A stretch of DNA of 64,000 nucleotides from an uncultured SAR116 cluster alpha proteobacterium (GCA_902616005.1 CACMRG010000005.1:18156-82155), one strand, 5' to 3'. Positions 27,595 through 37,659 are shown, counted from the stretch's first letter. Program-made: numbers and translations. Notes: generated by a model from the sequence alone, not told the origin.

Positions 27595-29405
27595 TAAAAT
27601 TCACTTTCTACACCGCCAAAGAATGAAATTCCTGGCGTATTATAATTTCTATTTACTTCATAATCTTGATCTAAAACATTAGAAATTTTGAAGTTGCTTT
27701 TAAAATTATCATTAATCATATAATTAAAATTATAATTCACAAGAGAAAATGAAGGTAGTTCATTAGAGCTAGTATCATAGGCTCTTTCTTGATAAATATA
27801 CTCAAGTTGATTATTAATTTTATCTGACATTTTATAGTCTAACAAACTTGTAAATTTATGCATAGGAACTAAAGCCCCTTTCGTTCCATCACTTTTATCA
27901 CTATCCGTTTTTGTATATGAGAAATATAAATCAAGATTTTCTATAATATTATTTTTATTGACTGATACTTCATAACCAGAAATTTCTGTAAATCCAGTAC
28001 CCTGCCGGTATCCACCCCCAGAATATTCGATCTCGTTATCAATTTCACTGTTAAATATAGATGACGATACAAATAAATCTGACTTATAATTATTATAATC
28101 AAAACCAAGCTCTTGATTTGTAGTTATTTCTGGTTCAAGTTTATTTATTCCACTTGCTAGATTATTACTTTCATATAGAGACGGGGGCCTATAACCTGTT
28201 CCAAAAGAAGTTTTTATCTTTAAATTTTTTAAAAGATCATAACTTAATTGAACTCTATGGCTATCATGAGTACCATAAATTTGATCATGATCAGTTCTCA
28301 ATGAAACATCTACAAGACTGTTTTTAGTTGGCTTGATCTGACTATAAACATACTGGGCATCAGACTCCCTTTTTTCTCTAACGTTAGATGTTTTATATTT
28401 TGTATTGTTATATTCTATTCCAAATCCAATGAAATCATTTTTGTTAATTTGTTTTTGAATTTTATATTCTACTTTCTGTTGTTTAGAACTTTGATCTGAA
28501 ACATAAGAACCAGCAGTTTTTCTATTAACTCTTGTAGGATTATAATTTATGATATGCTTAGTTTGGTTTCCAGTTTGGAACTCAAAAGTAACTATACCTG
28601 ATTGAATATTTGTTTTACTAAAATCATGATTGTCTGTTTGATCCCATTTATCATATTCATATTTAGAGGATGAATCTCTAAAAATGAATGTTACTTTATT
28701 TGTATTTTCATCATTTTTTATTGTGGATTTTACAGTTACGGAGCCCTCATTGTAAGCATCTTTTTCAGTATTTAATTCATTCTTATTACCAGACGATATT
28801 CCATCAGAATGGCTAAAATTTGCACCTAAGGATATTTTTACATTTTTCTGACCTCTAGAATAGTATGTACCAGAGTAAATAGAATTGTTAGAACCAAACT
28901 TTAAATTTTGTCTAAATTTTTCTCCATTAAATATCCCTTCATCTGTTGTTATAGCTATAACACCTCCCGCAGCCTGCCCTCCGTGAACAGAACCTTGAGG
29001 AGACTTTAATATTTCTATTTTTTTAATATCATCTAATGCAATATTTTGGAGATAAGTTTCAGCTTGAGGCGCAGTAGGGTCTGAAATATTCATTCCATCT
29101 ACAACAACCTTTAAATATTTTTTGGGAAAGCCCCTCAAAAAATATGAAGGTTTTGAACCTGGGCCACCTGTAGATGCAATGCCTATTGAACTTTCAGTTT
29201 TCAATAAATCAACTAAATTAGTTGCAGATGATTTTTCAATATCTTTTTTTGTAATAACTTTAATAAATGAATTTGTGTTTTTAATTTTTTGTTCAAAACC
29301 TGAGGGCGTTACTACTATGTTTATCAATTCATCTTCTATTGTTTGAGAATGCGAATTTGAAATTATAAAAAAACTAATACCAAAAATGAAGATTGCTTTT
29401 AACAT
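27594..29405 (-). CDS. btuB: TonB-dependent vitamin B12 receptor BtuB
   Basis: A 603-residue outer-membrane receptor with a signal peptide ending near SNSHS, TonB-box-like ELINIVVTPSG, plug domain (SSIGIASTGGPGSKPSYFLRG...VVDGMNISDP) and a C-terminal 22-strand barrel ending in an aromatic residue (ESEF). The start is ATG 29405: GGGAGG lies five bases before it, whereas an upstream TTG would place this site inside the gene. A cobalamin riboswitch precedes it. It would take up corrinoids, needed by QueG among others. Confidence 0.92.
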   Translation of the reverse strand: MLKAIFIFGISFFIISNSHSQTIEDELINIVVTPSGFEQKIKNTNSFIKVITKKDIEKSSATNLVDLLKTESSIGIASTGGPGSKPSYFLRGFPKKYLKVVVDGMNISDPTAPQAETYLQNIALDDIKKIEILKSPQGSVHGGQAAGGVIAITTDEGIFNGEKFRQNLKFGSNNSIYSGTYYSRGQKNVKISLGANFSHSDGISSGNKNELNTEKDAYNEGSVTVKSTIKNDENTNKVTFIFRDSSSKYEYDKWDQTDNHDFSKTNIQSGIVTFEFQTGNQTKHIINYNPTRVNRKTAGSYVSDQSSKQQKVEYKIQKQINKNDFIGFGIEYNNTKYKTSNVREKRESDAQYVYSQIKPTKNSLVDVSLRTDHDQIYGTHDSHRVQLSYDLLKNLKIKTSFGTGYRPPSLYESNNLASGINKLEPEITTNQELGFDYNNYKSDLFVSSSIFNSEIDNEIEYSGGGYRQGTGFTEISGYEVSVNKNNIIENLDLYFSYTKTDSDKSDGTKGALVPMHKFTSLLDYKMSDKINNQLEYIYQERAYDTSSNELPSFSLVNYNFNYMINDNFKSNFKISNVLDQDYEVNRNYNTPGISFFGGVESEF

Positions 29406-29434
29406 AAATACCTCCCAGATCAATCCTATTTAAC

Positions 29435-29488
29435 GTCGCTGAACGATATTCACGCATAAATTGTTAACCCGACAATTTAAGAAGCGAC
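29435..29488 (-). promoter_or_regulatory. Nested hairpin between riboswitch and btuB, possible expression platform
   Basis: Read on the minus strand, GTCGCT (29488-29483) pairs with AGCGAC (29440-29435) and encloses an 8-bp inner stem TAAATTGT/ACAATTTA (29479-29472 with 29464-29457) with a seven-base loop. There is no T run after it, so it is not a plain terminator. Placed after the B12 box and before the GGGAGG site, it may relay ligand binding to translation or termination. Confidence 0.4.
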
Positions 29489-29489
29489 A

Positions 29490-29660
29490 ATGCATGGCAG
29501 GTATCCTGACTCGTGATCCAATTAAAACACCTTCCCGATTTCTCAGTGGTTTTTGTTTTAACGCTTCACATACAGTTGCGGGTACAGTATTGGCTTAATC
29601 ATACGATGTTACCAATTTCCCATTTTAAGCTTGAACATATATTCAAAGCACCTATACATT
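29490..29660 (-). promoter_or_regulatory. Cobalamin riboswitch
   Basis: On the minus strand the aptamer parts appear in order: AGGTGC near 29653, AATGGGAA, GCCAATACTG followed by CCCGCAACTGT, ACCACTG, CGGGAAGG, and the B12 box AGTCAGGATACCTGCC at 29511-29496. It lies about 90 bases before btuB and would shut btuB and the DUF6580 gene off when adenosyl- or methylcobalamin is plentiful. Edges are approximate. Confidence 0.93.
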
Positions 29661-29703
29661 AGTTTAATTATAAATAAGAAAAATATATAAAGTAAACAAA
29701 ATT

Positions 29704-30519
29704 ATGACAATTTTCATTTTTGGTTTTGGACAAGTTAGTAAAGAACTAGCAAAAAAACTTTCAAATGTAAAAAATGTAAATTTTAAAATTGTATCAAGAA
29801 ATACTAAAGAATTTTTAAATTATACATTTTTAAAAATAAATTTTTTCAAAGAAAAAAAATTAAATTTTTCAGATTCAATATTGATTTCGACAATTCCTCC
29901 CAACGAAAAAGATGGTGATTTTATTTTAAAAAATATACCAAAATCAACTTTAAAATCTTTTTCTAAAATTATATATATTTCATCAACATCGGTTTATCAA
30001 AGTGGAGATGTAAATGAATTAACGGTACCTAAACCGACTACAAAACTTGGGATTAGGAGGTTATCAATTGAAAAACAGTGGCAAAAAATAAGTAGTAAAA
30101 CTGTTATTATTAGATCAGGTGGTATTTATAGTAAATCAAGTAACATTTTAACAAAATTCTTAAAAGGTGATCATCAAATTATTTTAAAAAAAAATCACTT
30201 TACTAATAGAATTCATATTGAAGATCTAGTAGGCATAATTATTAAAACCATAAATACCAAAAATATTTATGGTGTAATAAACGCGACTGATAGTTTTTTT
30301 ATTGATACATATGAACTAATTAATAAATTAAGCAAAGAATTTTCATTACCCAAACCAAAAAAAATTAATTATAATGATAAATCCGTAAACAAAAATCTTA
30401 GATCCTTTTATCAAGTATCCAAAAAAGTTTATAGTATTAGATTAAGTAATGATTTAGGTTATAAATTAATTTATCCGAAGATAGATACATTTTTGAATTC
30501 ATTATTAAAAAAGAATTAA
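29704..30519 (+). CDS. NAD(P)-dependent epimerase/dehydratase-like protein (atypical SDR)
   Basis: A 271-residue extended/atypical short-chain dehydrogenase. The N-terminal FIFGFGQVSKELAKKL is a Rossmann nucleotide-binding loop, YISSTSVYQ carries the catalytic-type Ser and Tyr region, and NRIHIEDLVGII is the typical later block of YeeZ-like epimerases. The product is Lys-rich. It is followed four bases later by the ferredoxin-NADP reductase gene. Substrate unknown. Confidence 0.75.
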   Translation: MTIFIFGFGQVSKELAKKLSNVKNVNFKIVSRNTKEFLNYTFLKINFFKEKKLNFSDSILISTIPPNEKDGDFILKNIPKSTLKSFSKIIYISSTSVYQSGDVNELTVPKPTTKLGIRRLSIEKQWQKISSKTVIIRSGGIYSKSSNILTKFLKGDHQIILKKNHFTNRIHIEDLVGIIIKTINTKNIYGVINATDSFFIDTYELINKLSKEFSLPKPKKINYNDKSVNKNLRSFYQVSKKVYSIRLSNDLGYKLIYPKIDTFLNSLLKKN

Positions 30520-30523
30520 ATAT

Positions 30524-31291
30524 ATGAGTAAATTTTTACAAAGAGTTTTATCAGTAACACATTGGACTGATAATTTATTTTCATTTCAAATTGAAAGACC
30601 AAAAGATTTTAAGTTTAAATCTGGAGAGTTTGTAATGATTGGACTACCAAATAATGAAAAACCTATTTTAAGAGCTTACTCAATTTGTTCTCCAAGTTGG
30701 GATGAAAAATTAGAATTCTATTCAATAATAGTGGAGAATGGTCCCTTAACTTCTAAATTAAAAAATATTAAAATTAATGATGAAATTGTATTAATGTCTA
30801 AATCTACTGGAACTTTAATTTTAGATGCATTAAGGCCTGCAAAGAGACTTTTTCTTTTGTCAACAGGTACAGGATTTGCACCTTTTTCATCAATTATAAG
30901 AGACCCTGAAACATACGACAAATTTGGACAAGTCATAGTAACTCATACTTGTAGGTACAAAAGTGAATTGCATTATAGTGAAAAAATAATTGGAAAATGC
31001 TTTAATGATGAAATATTAAAAAGTTTTATTGAAAATAAATTAATATATTACAAAACAACAACTCAGGATGTTACAGAATATAATGGAAGAATTACAACTA
31101 AAATTAAAGACAAGTCATTCTATAATGATTTAAAATTAACTAATTTAAACTTTTCAACTGATTGTGTAATGATATGTGGATCATTAGATTTCAACAATGA
31201 ATTAAAAAAGTTACTTATTGAAAAAGGGTTTCAAGAAGGAGCAACAAATAAACCTAGTACATTTGTTTTAGAAAAAGCATTTGTAGGCTAA
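30524..31291 (+). CDS. fpr: Ferredoxin-NADP(+) reductase
   Basis: A 255-residue bacterial-type FNR that moves electrons between NADPH and ferredoxin or flavodoxin. FAD-binding RAYSICSP, NADP-binding STGTGFAPFSSIIRDPE, VMICGSLDFN and the C-terminal FVLEKAFVG are all present. It has no ferredoxin domain, so it cannot by itself be BoxA, although it could reduce a ferredoxin serving other oxygenases. It lies between an SDR-like gene and tRNA-Val. Confidence 0.93.
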   Translation: MSKFLQRVLSVTHWTDNLFSFQIERPKDFKFKSGEFVMIGLPNNEKPILRAYSICSPSWDEKLEFYSIIVENGPLTSKLKNIKINDEIVLMSKSTGTLILDALRPAKRLFLLSTGTGFAPFSSIIRDPETYDKFGQVIVTHTCRYKSELHYSEKIIGKCFNDEILKSFIENKLIYYKTTTQDVTEYNGRITTKIKDKSFYNDLKLTNLNFSTDCVMICGSLDFNNELKKLLIEKGFQEGATNKPSTFVLEKAFVG

Positions 31292-31295
31292 TCAA

Positions 31296-31371
31296 TGGTG
31301 GGCGGTGAGAGGCTCGAACTCCCGACATTCTCGGTGTAAACGAGATGCTCTACCAACTGAGCTAACCGCCC
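31296..31371 (-). tRNA. tRNA-Val (TAC)
   Basis: A 76-nt cloverleaf on the minus strand with encoded CCA. Acceptor GGGCGGT/ACCGCCC, anticodon stem TCTCG/CGAGA with loop TTTACAC (anticodon TAC), and T loop TTCGAGC. It stands downstream of hupB, as in many alphaproteobacteria. Confidence 0.96.
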
Positions 31372-31473
31372 TTGTAATTAAAGTATTAATATATTATTTG
31401 TTGTCAAATAAAAAGTAATATCTAATAAAAACTATAACTATAATGATATTAAAAATATTTGTTTGGATTAAAT

Positions 31474-31507
31474 AAATTAAAGTAGCTATTAATAGCTACT
31501 TTAATTT
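31474..31507 (-). terminator. hupB terminator (perfect 34-base palindrome)
   Basis: The sequence around AAAGTAGCTATT/AATAGCTACTTT is a perfect palindrome over 34 bases with A and T runs at both ends. It lies 13 bases past the hupB stop and fits a rho-independent terminator that could work in both directions. RNA from either strand would form a long, almost loop-free hairpin. Confidence 0.75.
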
Positions 31508-31520
31508 TTAAAAAAAGTAG

Positions 31521-31793
31521 TTAATTAACGGCTTCCTTAAGTGGAGTCCCAGGTTTAAATTTTGGCATTTTAGAAGCTTTAATTTGAATTGGCTCACCAG
31601 TTCTAGGATTACGACCAGTTGTTGCTTTTCTATGAGCCACTGAAAATGTCCCAAAACCAACAATTCTTACATCACCTCCGGATTTTAAAGCGCCCGTGAT
31701 TGCACCAATCACACCATCAACAGCTTTACCTGCATCCGCTTTAGACAAGCCAGATGCTTCAGATACACTAGTGATTAATTCATTTTTATTCAT
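31521..31793 (-). CDS. hupB: HU-family DNA-binding protein
   Basis: A 90-residue nucleoid protein: start MNKNELITSVSEASGLSKADAGKAV, the strand KSGGDVRIVGFGTFSV and the DNA-binding arm with RNPRTGEPI. It bends and compacts DNA as a dimer. ATG 31793 is chosen because GGAGG lies five bases before it; a longer reading from TTG 31805 would bury this site. It follows lon, the usual alphaproteobacterial order. Confidence 0.96.
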   Translation of the reverse strand: MNKNELITSVSEASGLSKADAGKAVDGVIGAITGALKSGGDVRIVGFGTFSVAHRKATTGRNPRTGEPIQIKASKMPKFKPGTPLKEAVN

Positions 31794-31824
31794 GCAAACC
31801 TCCAATAAATAATAAAAACATTTA

Positions 31825-31854
31825 ATACTACCTTAAGAAAGAAAGTAATTGCAA
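31825..31854 (-). promoter_or_regulatory. Candidate sigma-70 promoter for hupB
   Basis: On the minus strand TTGCAA (31854-31849) and TAGTAT (31830-31825) are 18 bases apart and stand 32 bases before the hupB start. It would give hupB its own transcript apart from lon. Hexamers are imperfect and AT-rich DNA gives false matches. Confidence 0.35.
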
Positions 31855-31865
31855 ATAAATAATTT

Positions 31866-34247
31866 TTAATGTGTTTGTGTAGAAGATTCTATCTGATCAT
31901 TCTTAATTTTTGTTCTAATTTCAGGCTTTATATCGATTAATGGCTCAATTTTATTCTCTAAAGTTTCTAATAAAATTTCATCAACATACTCGACAGACTT
32001 TATATTTACTTTTTTTAAGATTTCTTTTTCAATTTCAATAAGGTCTTGTTTATTGTCATTAGGTATTAACACTGTTTTTATTCCATTCTGAATTGCGGCT
32101 AAGAGTTTTTCTTTTAAACCTCCTATGGGGAGAACTTTTCCTTTTAGAGTAATTTCACCTGTCATAGCAACATCACATCTAACTTTATTATTAGTTAGTG
32201 CAGATACCATACTTGAAATCATTGCAACTCCTGCTGAAGGTCCATCTTTAGGTGTAGCACCCTCTGGGACATGCACGTGAACATCAAAACTATTTAAAGT
32301 TTTTTGTTCAATACCTAATCTTAGGTGATTAGATTTAATGTAAAATTCGGCAGCCTTTATAGACTCTTTCATCACATCACCAAGTTTTCCAGTTGAGGAA
32401 AATCTGCCTTTGCCTGGGACTTTTACAACTTCAATTGAAAGTAATTCTCCTCCTACTTCAGTCCAAGCCAAACCGTTTGTCACACCTACTAAATTAATAT
32501 ACCCTTTGCCTAATCTGTTATACTTGGGCGGGCCAAGAAATTCCAAAAGCATTTTTTTATCAATTATCTTTGATTTCCTACCATTGATTTCTATATCAGT
32601 AATAATTTTTCTAATTAACTTAGATATTTCTCTTTCAAGCGACCTGACACCAGCTTCTTTTGTATATTTTTGTATTATTTCCTGAAGGATTTTATCAGAT
32701 ATTAAAATCTCATCATCTTTAACATTATTTTCTTTCTTTAATTTTGATATTAAATGGTTTTTAGCAATTTGTAATTTTTCATTTTCTGTATACCCTGGCA
32801 ATCTAATAATTTCCATACGATCTAATAATGCATTAGGTATATTTAAAGTGTTTGCTGTTGTTATAAACATAGTTTTTGATAGGTCATAGTCAATTTCTAA
32901 ATAATGGTCTTGAAAACTATTATTCTGCTCTGGATCTAACACTTCCAACAAAGCTGAAGAAGGGTCACCTCTAAAATCTGAACCGATTTTATCTATTTCA
33001 TCTAAAAGAAATAAAGGGTTATTAAATTTAGTTTTTTTAAATCCTTGAATGATTTTACCTGGCAAGGATCCTATATATGTTCTTCTATGACCTCTAACCT
33101 CTGCTTCATCCCGTACACCACCAAGTGCCATCCTTAAATAAGTTCTGCCTGTAGCTTTAGCAATGGATTTCCCTAAGGAAGTCTTTCCGACACCTGGTGG
33201 ACCAACTAAGCACAATATGGGACCTTTTAATGACTTTGATCTTTTCTGAACAACCAAGAATTCTAAAATTCTTTCTTTCACTTTTTTTAAACCATAGTGA
33301 TCTTCGTCAAGGATTTGTTTTGCTAAAGATAAGTCATTATTAATTTTACAAACTTTTTTCCATGGAAGACCTAATATCCAATCAATGTAACTTCTAACAA
33401 CTCCAGACTCGGCACTAGTCGGACTCATATTTTTCAATTTTTTGAACTCTGAGTTAACTTTTTCTAATGCATCTTTTGAAAGTTTTACCTTTTTAATTTT
33501 TTCTTTGATTTCTTGAAATTCATCTTTGTCACTATCTTCATTTCCCAATTCTTTTTGTATCGCCTTTAATTGTTCATTTAAATAATATTCCTTTTGAGTT
33601 TTTTCCATTTGAGATTTAACTCTATTTCTAACTTTTTTATCAATTTCAAGCGTATCAATTTCAACTTGTAATTTTGAAATCAATTTTTCAATTCTAATTA
33701 AAACATCATTTGCTTCTAAAAATTCTTGTTTTTCAGCAATAGTAAGTGTTAAGTTGGAAATAATAGTATCGCAGAGTTTAGATACATCCTTAATATCATT
33801 TATTAAGTTAATAATTTCATTATTAGCTTTTTTATTTAGATTTAAATAATCTTCAAAAACCGTGTGAAGAATATTAATTTTTGAATTGTCAACCTTGGAA
33901 ATACCTAAATTCGGTATAACGTCAAAATTACAATTTAAATAATTTATTTTTTTTGATTCAGATAAAAATTTTATTTTTACCCTTTTTTTACCTTCTACTA
34001 AAACTTTTAATGTACCATCAGGAAGTTTTAACAATTGAAGAATTTTACATAACGTTCCAATTAAATAAAGGTCCTTAGGCTTAGGATCTTCAATTTTAGC
34101 TAATTTTTGAGTTACTAAAACAATGTCTTTATTTTGAGACATTGCCATTTCTAGAGCATTTACAGATTTATTTCTACCAACAAATAGTGGCACAATCATG
34201 TGAGGAAATACGACTATATCTCTTAATGGTAAGACTGGTTCTGACAT
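31866..34247 (-). CDS. lon: ATP-dependent protease Lon
   Basis: A 793-residue cytosolic AAA+ serine protease that removes misfolded and regulatory proteins. The N-terminal LON substrate domain, Walker A GPPGVGKT (349-356), Walker B LFLLDEID, and the proteolytic Ser671 in PKDGPSAGV with Lys712 in GGLKEK are present. Length and domain order are normal. It stands between clpX and hupB. Confidence 0.97.
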   Translation of the reverse strand: MSEPVLPLRDIVVFPHMIVPLFVGRNKSVNALEMAMSQNKDIVLVTQKLAKIEDPKPKDLYLIGTLCKILQLLKLPDGTLKVLVEGKKRVKIKFLSESKKINYLNCNFDVIPNLGISKVDNSKINILHTVFEDYLNLNKKANNEIINLINDIKDVSKLCDTIISNLTLTIAEKQEFLEANDVLIRIEKLISKLQVEIDTLEIDKKVRNRVKSQMEKTQKEYYLNEQLKAIQKELGNEDSDKDEFQEIKEKIKKVKLSKDALEKVNSEFKKLKNMSPTSAESGVVRSYIDWILGLPWKKVCKINNDLSLAKQILDEDHYGLKKVKERILEFLVVQKRSKSLKGPILCLVGPPGVGKTSLGKSIAKATGRTYLRMALGGVRDEAEVRGHRRTYIGSLPGKIIQGFKKTKFNNPLFLLDEIDKIGSDFRGDPSSALLEVLDPEQNNSFQDHYLEIDYDLSKTMFITTANTLNIPNALLDRMEIIRLPGYTENEKLQIAKNHLISKLKKENNVKDDEILISDKILQEIIQKYTKEAGVRSLEREISKLIRKIITDIEINGRKSKIIDKKMLLEFLGPPKYNRLGKGYINLVGVTNGLAWTEVGGELLSIEVVKVPGKGRFSSTGKLGDVMKESIKAAEFYIKSNHLRLGIEQKTLNSFDVHVHVPEGATPKDGPSAGVAMISSMVSALTNNKVRCDVAMTGEITLKGKVLPIGGLKEKLLAAIQNGIKTVLIPNDNKQDLIEIEKEILKKVNIKSVEYVDEILLETLENKIEPLIDIKPEIRTKIKNDQIESSTQTH

Positions 34248-34301
34248 ACTAATTAAATATAACTATGTAAATTAAATTCAAGTATTGACGAGGAAAAGTT
34301 T

Positions 34302-35564
34302 TTAAGAAATTGTTTGTGATATATTTTTTTTATTTTTTGAGTGAACCGTTAATGGCTTTTTATCTTTCAATACAACATCCTCATTGATAACTACTTCATC
34401 AATATTTGTTTGAGATGGTAATTCAAACATGGTTTCCATTAGCATTTTTTCAATAATTGATCTTAATCCTCGTGCACCAGTATCAAGTTCTATAGCTTTC
34501 TTTGCGATAGCATTTAAAGCTTCTTTTCTAAAATCAAGCTTTGTATTTTCCATTTCAAAGAGTTTTTTGTACTGTTTTGTTAAAGCATTTTTGGGTTCTG
34601 TTAATATTTTTACTAATGCATCTTCATCTAGATCTTCCAAAGTTGCTAATACTGGTAATCTTCCAACAAATTCTGGTATCAGCCCATATTTTACTAAATC
34701 TGTAGGTCTAACTTCTTTTAATATCTCACTGGACAATCTTTCATCTTTATTTTTGATTTCAGCTTCAAATCCCATAGATGAACTTTTACTTCTATTAGAA
34801 ATTACTTTATCAATACCTGCAAATGCTCCACCACATATAAATAAAATATTTGTTGTATCTACTTGCAAAAAATCTTGTTGTGGATGTTTTCTACCACCTT
34901 GAGGTGGAACAGAAGCTATTGTACCTTCCATAATTTTAAGTAGTGCTTGCTGAACTCCTTCACCACTAACATCTCTTGTAATAGATGGGTTCTCTGATTT
35001 TCGTGAAATTTTGTCAACTTCATCTATATAAACAATACCTTTTTGAGCTCGCTCCACGTTGTAGTCAGAAGCTTGGAGTAATTTTAATATAATATTTTCA
35101 ACATCTTCTCCAACATACCCTGCTTCAGTTAAAGTAGTGGCATCAGCAATTGTAAATGGTACATCAATGATTTTAGCTAAAGTTTGAGCTAATAATGTCT
35201 TACCACATCCAGTTGGACCAATTAACAAAATGTTTGATTTAGAGATTTCAACATCATTAATTCTATTCGATGCATTAAGCCTTTTATAATGGTTATGAAC
35301 TGAAACAGACAAAACTTTTTTTGCACTAGACTGTCCAATAACGTATTCATTAAGAACTTTAAAAATTTCTGAGGGTGTTGGAACCCCACTAGATCCTCTA
35401 GAAGAATTTTGTTTATGTTCTTCTTTAATTATATCCATACAAAGCTCAACGCATTCGTCGCATATAAAAACAGTAGGACCAGCAATGAGTTTTTTTACTT
35501 CATGTTGGCTTTTACCACAAAATGAACAATAAAGTGTTGAATTATTTTTGTCAGATTTACTCAT
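34302..35564 (-). CDS. clpX: ATP-dependent Clp protease ATP-binding subunit ClpX
   Basis: A 420-residue AAA+ unfoldase feeding ClpP. The N-terminal zinc finger has Cys13, Cys16, Cys35 and Cys38; Walker A GPTGCGKT is at 116-123, Walker [11 protein letters not shown] follows, and the ClpP-contact IGL-like loop is [12 protein letters not shown]. It lies after clpP and before lon. In alphaproteobacteria ClpXP also drives the cell cycle. Confidence 0.97.
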   Translation of the reverse strand: MSKSDKNNSTLYCSFCGKSQHEVKKLIAGPTVFICDECVELCMDIIKEEHKQNSSRGSSGVPTPSEIFKVLNEYVIGQSSAKKVLSVSVHNHYKRLNASNRINDVEISKSNILLIGPTGCGKTLLAQTLAKIIDVPFTIADATTLTEAGYVGEDVENIILKLLQASDYNVERAQKGIVYIDEVDKISRKSENPSITRDVSGEGVQQALLKIMEGTIASVPPQGGRKHPQQDFLQVDTTNILFICGGAFAGIDKVISNRSKSSSMGFEAEIKNKDERLSSEILKEVRPTDLVKYGLIPEFVGRLPVLATLEDLDEDALVKILTEPKNALTKQYKKLFEMENTKLDFRKEALNAIAKKAIELDTGARGLRSIIEKMLMETMFELPSQTNIDEVVINEDVVLKDKKPLTVHSKNKKNISQTIS

Positions 35565-35610
35565 ATATTAACTTTTGTTTATTTCGCTAGGAATTGCAAC
35601 AATAATTTTG

Positions 35611-36243
35611 TCATTTATTTACATCATCTCTTTTGTTAACAACCTTATCAATAAGGCCTAATTTTACAGCATCTTCAGGAGATATGAAAGTATCTCTATC
35701 CATTAAACTTTCTATATCTGCAAGTTTCTTGCCACTATGTTTGACATAAATTTGATTTAATCTGCTTCTCAAGTTCATTATTTCTTTCGCATGTATTTCA
35801 ATATCAGCTGCTTGACCTTGAAATCCTCCCGAAGGTTGGTGTGTCATTATTCTTGAATTAGGCAAACAAAATCTTTTCTTTTTTGTTCCTGCTGTTAATA
35901 GCAACGAGCCCATACTTGCTGCTTGACCAAAACAAACTGTGCAGACATCTGGCTTTATATATTCCATTGTATCATAAATAGACAAACCTGAAGTAACCAC
36001 TCCTCCTGGAGAATTAATATACATTGAAATATCTTTTGAAGGATTTTCTGCTTCTAAAAATAATAATTGTGCACAAACTAATGAAGCAATATTGTCATCA
36101 ATAGGGCCAATCAAAAATATTATTCTCTCCTTCAGGAGTCTAGAATAAATATCATAAGATCTTTCACCCCTGTTGGTTTGTTCTACAACCATTGGCACAA
36201 GTGCTGACAAAGTTTTACCAACATTTACATCAAAATTACTCAT
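35611..36243 (-). CDS. clpP: ATP-dependent Clp protease proteolytic subunit ClpP
   Basis: A 210-residue serine peptidase forming the double-heptamer chamber of ClpXP. The triad is visible: Ser110 in GQAASMGS, His135 in RIMTHQP and Asp184 in MDRDTF. A short N-terminal propeptide is expected. It lies between tig and clpX in the normal order. Confidence 0.97.
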   Translation of the reverse strand: MSNFDVNVGKTLSALVPMVVEQTNRGERSYDIYSRLLKERIIFLIGPIDDNIASLVCAQLLFLEAENPSKDISMYINSPGGVVTSGLSIYDTMEYIKPDVCTVCFGQAASMGSLLLTAGTKKKRFCLPNSRIMTHQPSGGFQGQAADIEIHAKEIMNLRSRLNQIYVKHSGKKLADIESLMDRDTFISPEDAVKLGLIDKVVNKRDDVNK

Positions 36244-36264
36244 TAAAACTTCCTTTACTAATAT

Positions 36265-37659
36265 TTATTTTTTTTTTGAAACATTTGCTTTTGATTTATT
36301 ACTTTTTTCTTTTTTTAGTTCACCTTTTATATCTAAATCATTCTCTCTATAGAGTTCATCAACATTAACAACTTTTTCTTTAACTTCGACTAATTCTAAA
36401 ATAAAATCAATAATTTTATCCTCAAAAACAGGTCCAGAAAGTTGATTTTGAAAATCTGGATTTTGCTTAAAATAATCTAAAATTTCCTTTTCTCTTCCAG
36501 GATATCGTTGTAATTCTTGCATCATTGCGTTTTGTGTATCTTTTTCTTCAACTTTTATATTATTGAGTCTTCCAATTTCTGCAAGTATTAGGCCTAATCT
36601 AACTCTTCTTTTAGATATAGTTAATGCATCATCTTTTTCAGTTTTTGACATATTTTCGTCATTTGGTTCATCTTTAAGACCATTGACTTTCTGATCATTT
36701 GATTTCATAGCCTTACAAACACTTTGATATTCATCTTCAACAAGAGAGTTTGGAAGTTCAAATTCAAGAGAATTAGCAAGCAAATCTAAAATTTCTCTTT
36801 TCATCTTAGATCTAGTTTGAACTGAATGTTGATTTACAATCTGTTCTTTAACATTTTTCTTTAAAGTTTCTAAATTTTCTAAACCTAGCGATTTTGCAAA
36901 ATCGTCATTAATTAATGTTTTTATATCTTCTCTAATTTCATTTATGGTAACATTAAAAACAACTTTTTTTCCTGCTAGCTCTTTAGCTTGATAATTTTCA
37001 GGAAAGTTAAGATCGATGTCAAGATTCTGACCTGAATTTTTACCAATTAATTTATCCTCAAAGCCAGGTATGAAAGTATTAGAACCAATTTTCAAATGAT
37101 GACCTTTCGCTTCACCACCTTCAAAAACTTCATTATTTATTTTTCCTTGAAAATCAATGACAACTGTATCGTTTAATTTAGTCTTTCTGTCTTTATTAAT
37201 CTTTTGAGTTTTAGTATTTTGTTTGGCAATTCTTTCAATTGATTCGTCAACTTGTTTTTCTTCAACCTTTACTATTGGACGAGTAATTTTAAGCTTTGTT
37301 AAATCAGGAACTTTAAAATCTGGCATTACCTCTACAGAATAATCAACTCTGATATCTTTACCCTCATCAATTGACTTAACATCCATTTTTGGTTGAGTTG
37401 CTGCATTTATTTTAAAATCATCAACAATTTTTTTCGACGCATCATTTAGACTTTCATTAACTACTTCGCCAAAAATTTGTTTTCCAAATCTTGATTTAAT
37501 AATATTGTGAGGAACTTTTCCTGGCCTAAAGCCTGGTATGTTAGCCTTAGGTGCAAGTTCTGAAATTTTATTTTGAACAAGCTGATCAATTGTTTTATTG
37601 GTAATTATAATTTCAAACTCTCTTTTTAAACCTGTAGTTTTTTTTTCTTTAATTTCCAT
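36265..37659 (-). CDS. tig: Trigger factor (ribosome-associated chaperone)
   Basis: A 464-residue chaperone that greets nascent chains at the ribosome exit. The N-terminal ribosome signature reads PGFRPGKVPHNIIKSRFG, the FKBP-like PPIase domain (about 150-240) has VVIDFQGKINNEVFEGGEA, and the helical C-terminal arm ends in a Lys/Ser-rich tail. AGGAAG lies before the ATG. First protein gene of the tig-clpP-clpX-lon-hupB block, directly after tRNA-Leu. Confidence 0.95.
   Translation of the reverse strand: MEIKEKKTTGLKREFEIIITNKTIDQLVQNKISELAPKANIPGFRPGKVPHNIIKSRFGKQIFGEVVNESLNDASKKIVDDFKINAATQPKMDVKSIDEGKDIRVDYSVEVMPDFKVPDLTKLKITRPIVKVEEKQVDESIERIAKQNTKTQKINKDRKTKLNDTVVIDFQGKINNEVFEGGEAKGHHLKIGSNTFIPGFEDKLIGKNSGQNLDIDLNFPENYQAKELAGKKVVFNVTINEIREDIKTLINDDFAKSLGLENLETLKKNVKEQIVNQHSVQTRSKMKREILDLLANSLEFELPNSLVEDEYQSVCKAMKSNDQKVNGLKDEPNDENMSKTEKDDALTISKRRVRLGLILAEIGRLNNIKVEEKDTQNAMMQELQRYPGREKEILDYFKQNPDFQNQLSGPVFEDKIIDFILELVEVKEKVVNVDELYRENDLDIKGELKKEKSNKSKANVSKKK

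Noticed and set aside
30524..31291. Ferredoxin-NADP reductase as the missing BoxA
   Set aside because: BoxA carries ferredoxin-type Fe-S Cys motifs fused to a reductase; this protein has only the FAD/NADP parts and a normal Fpr ending.
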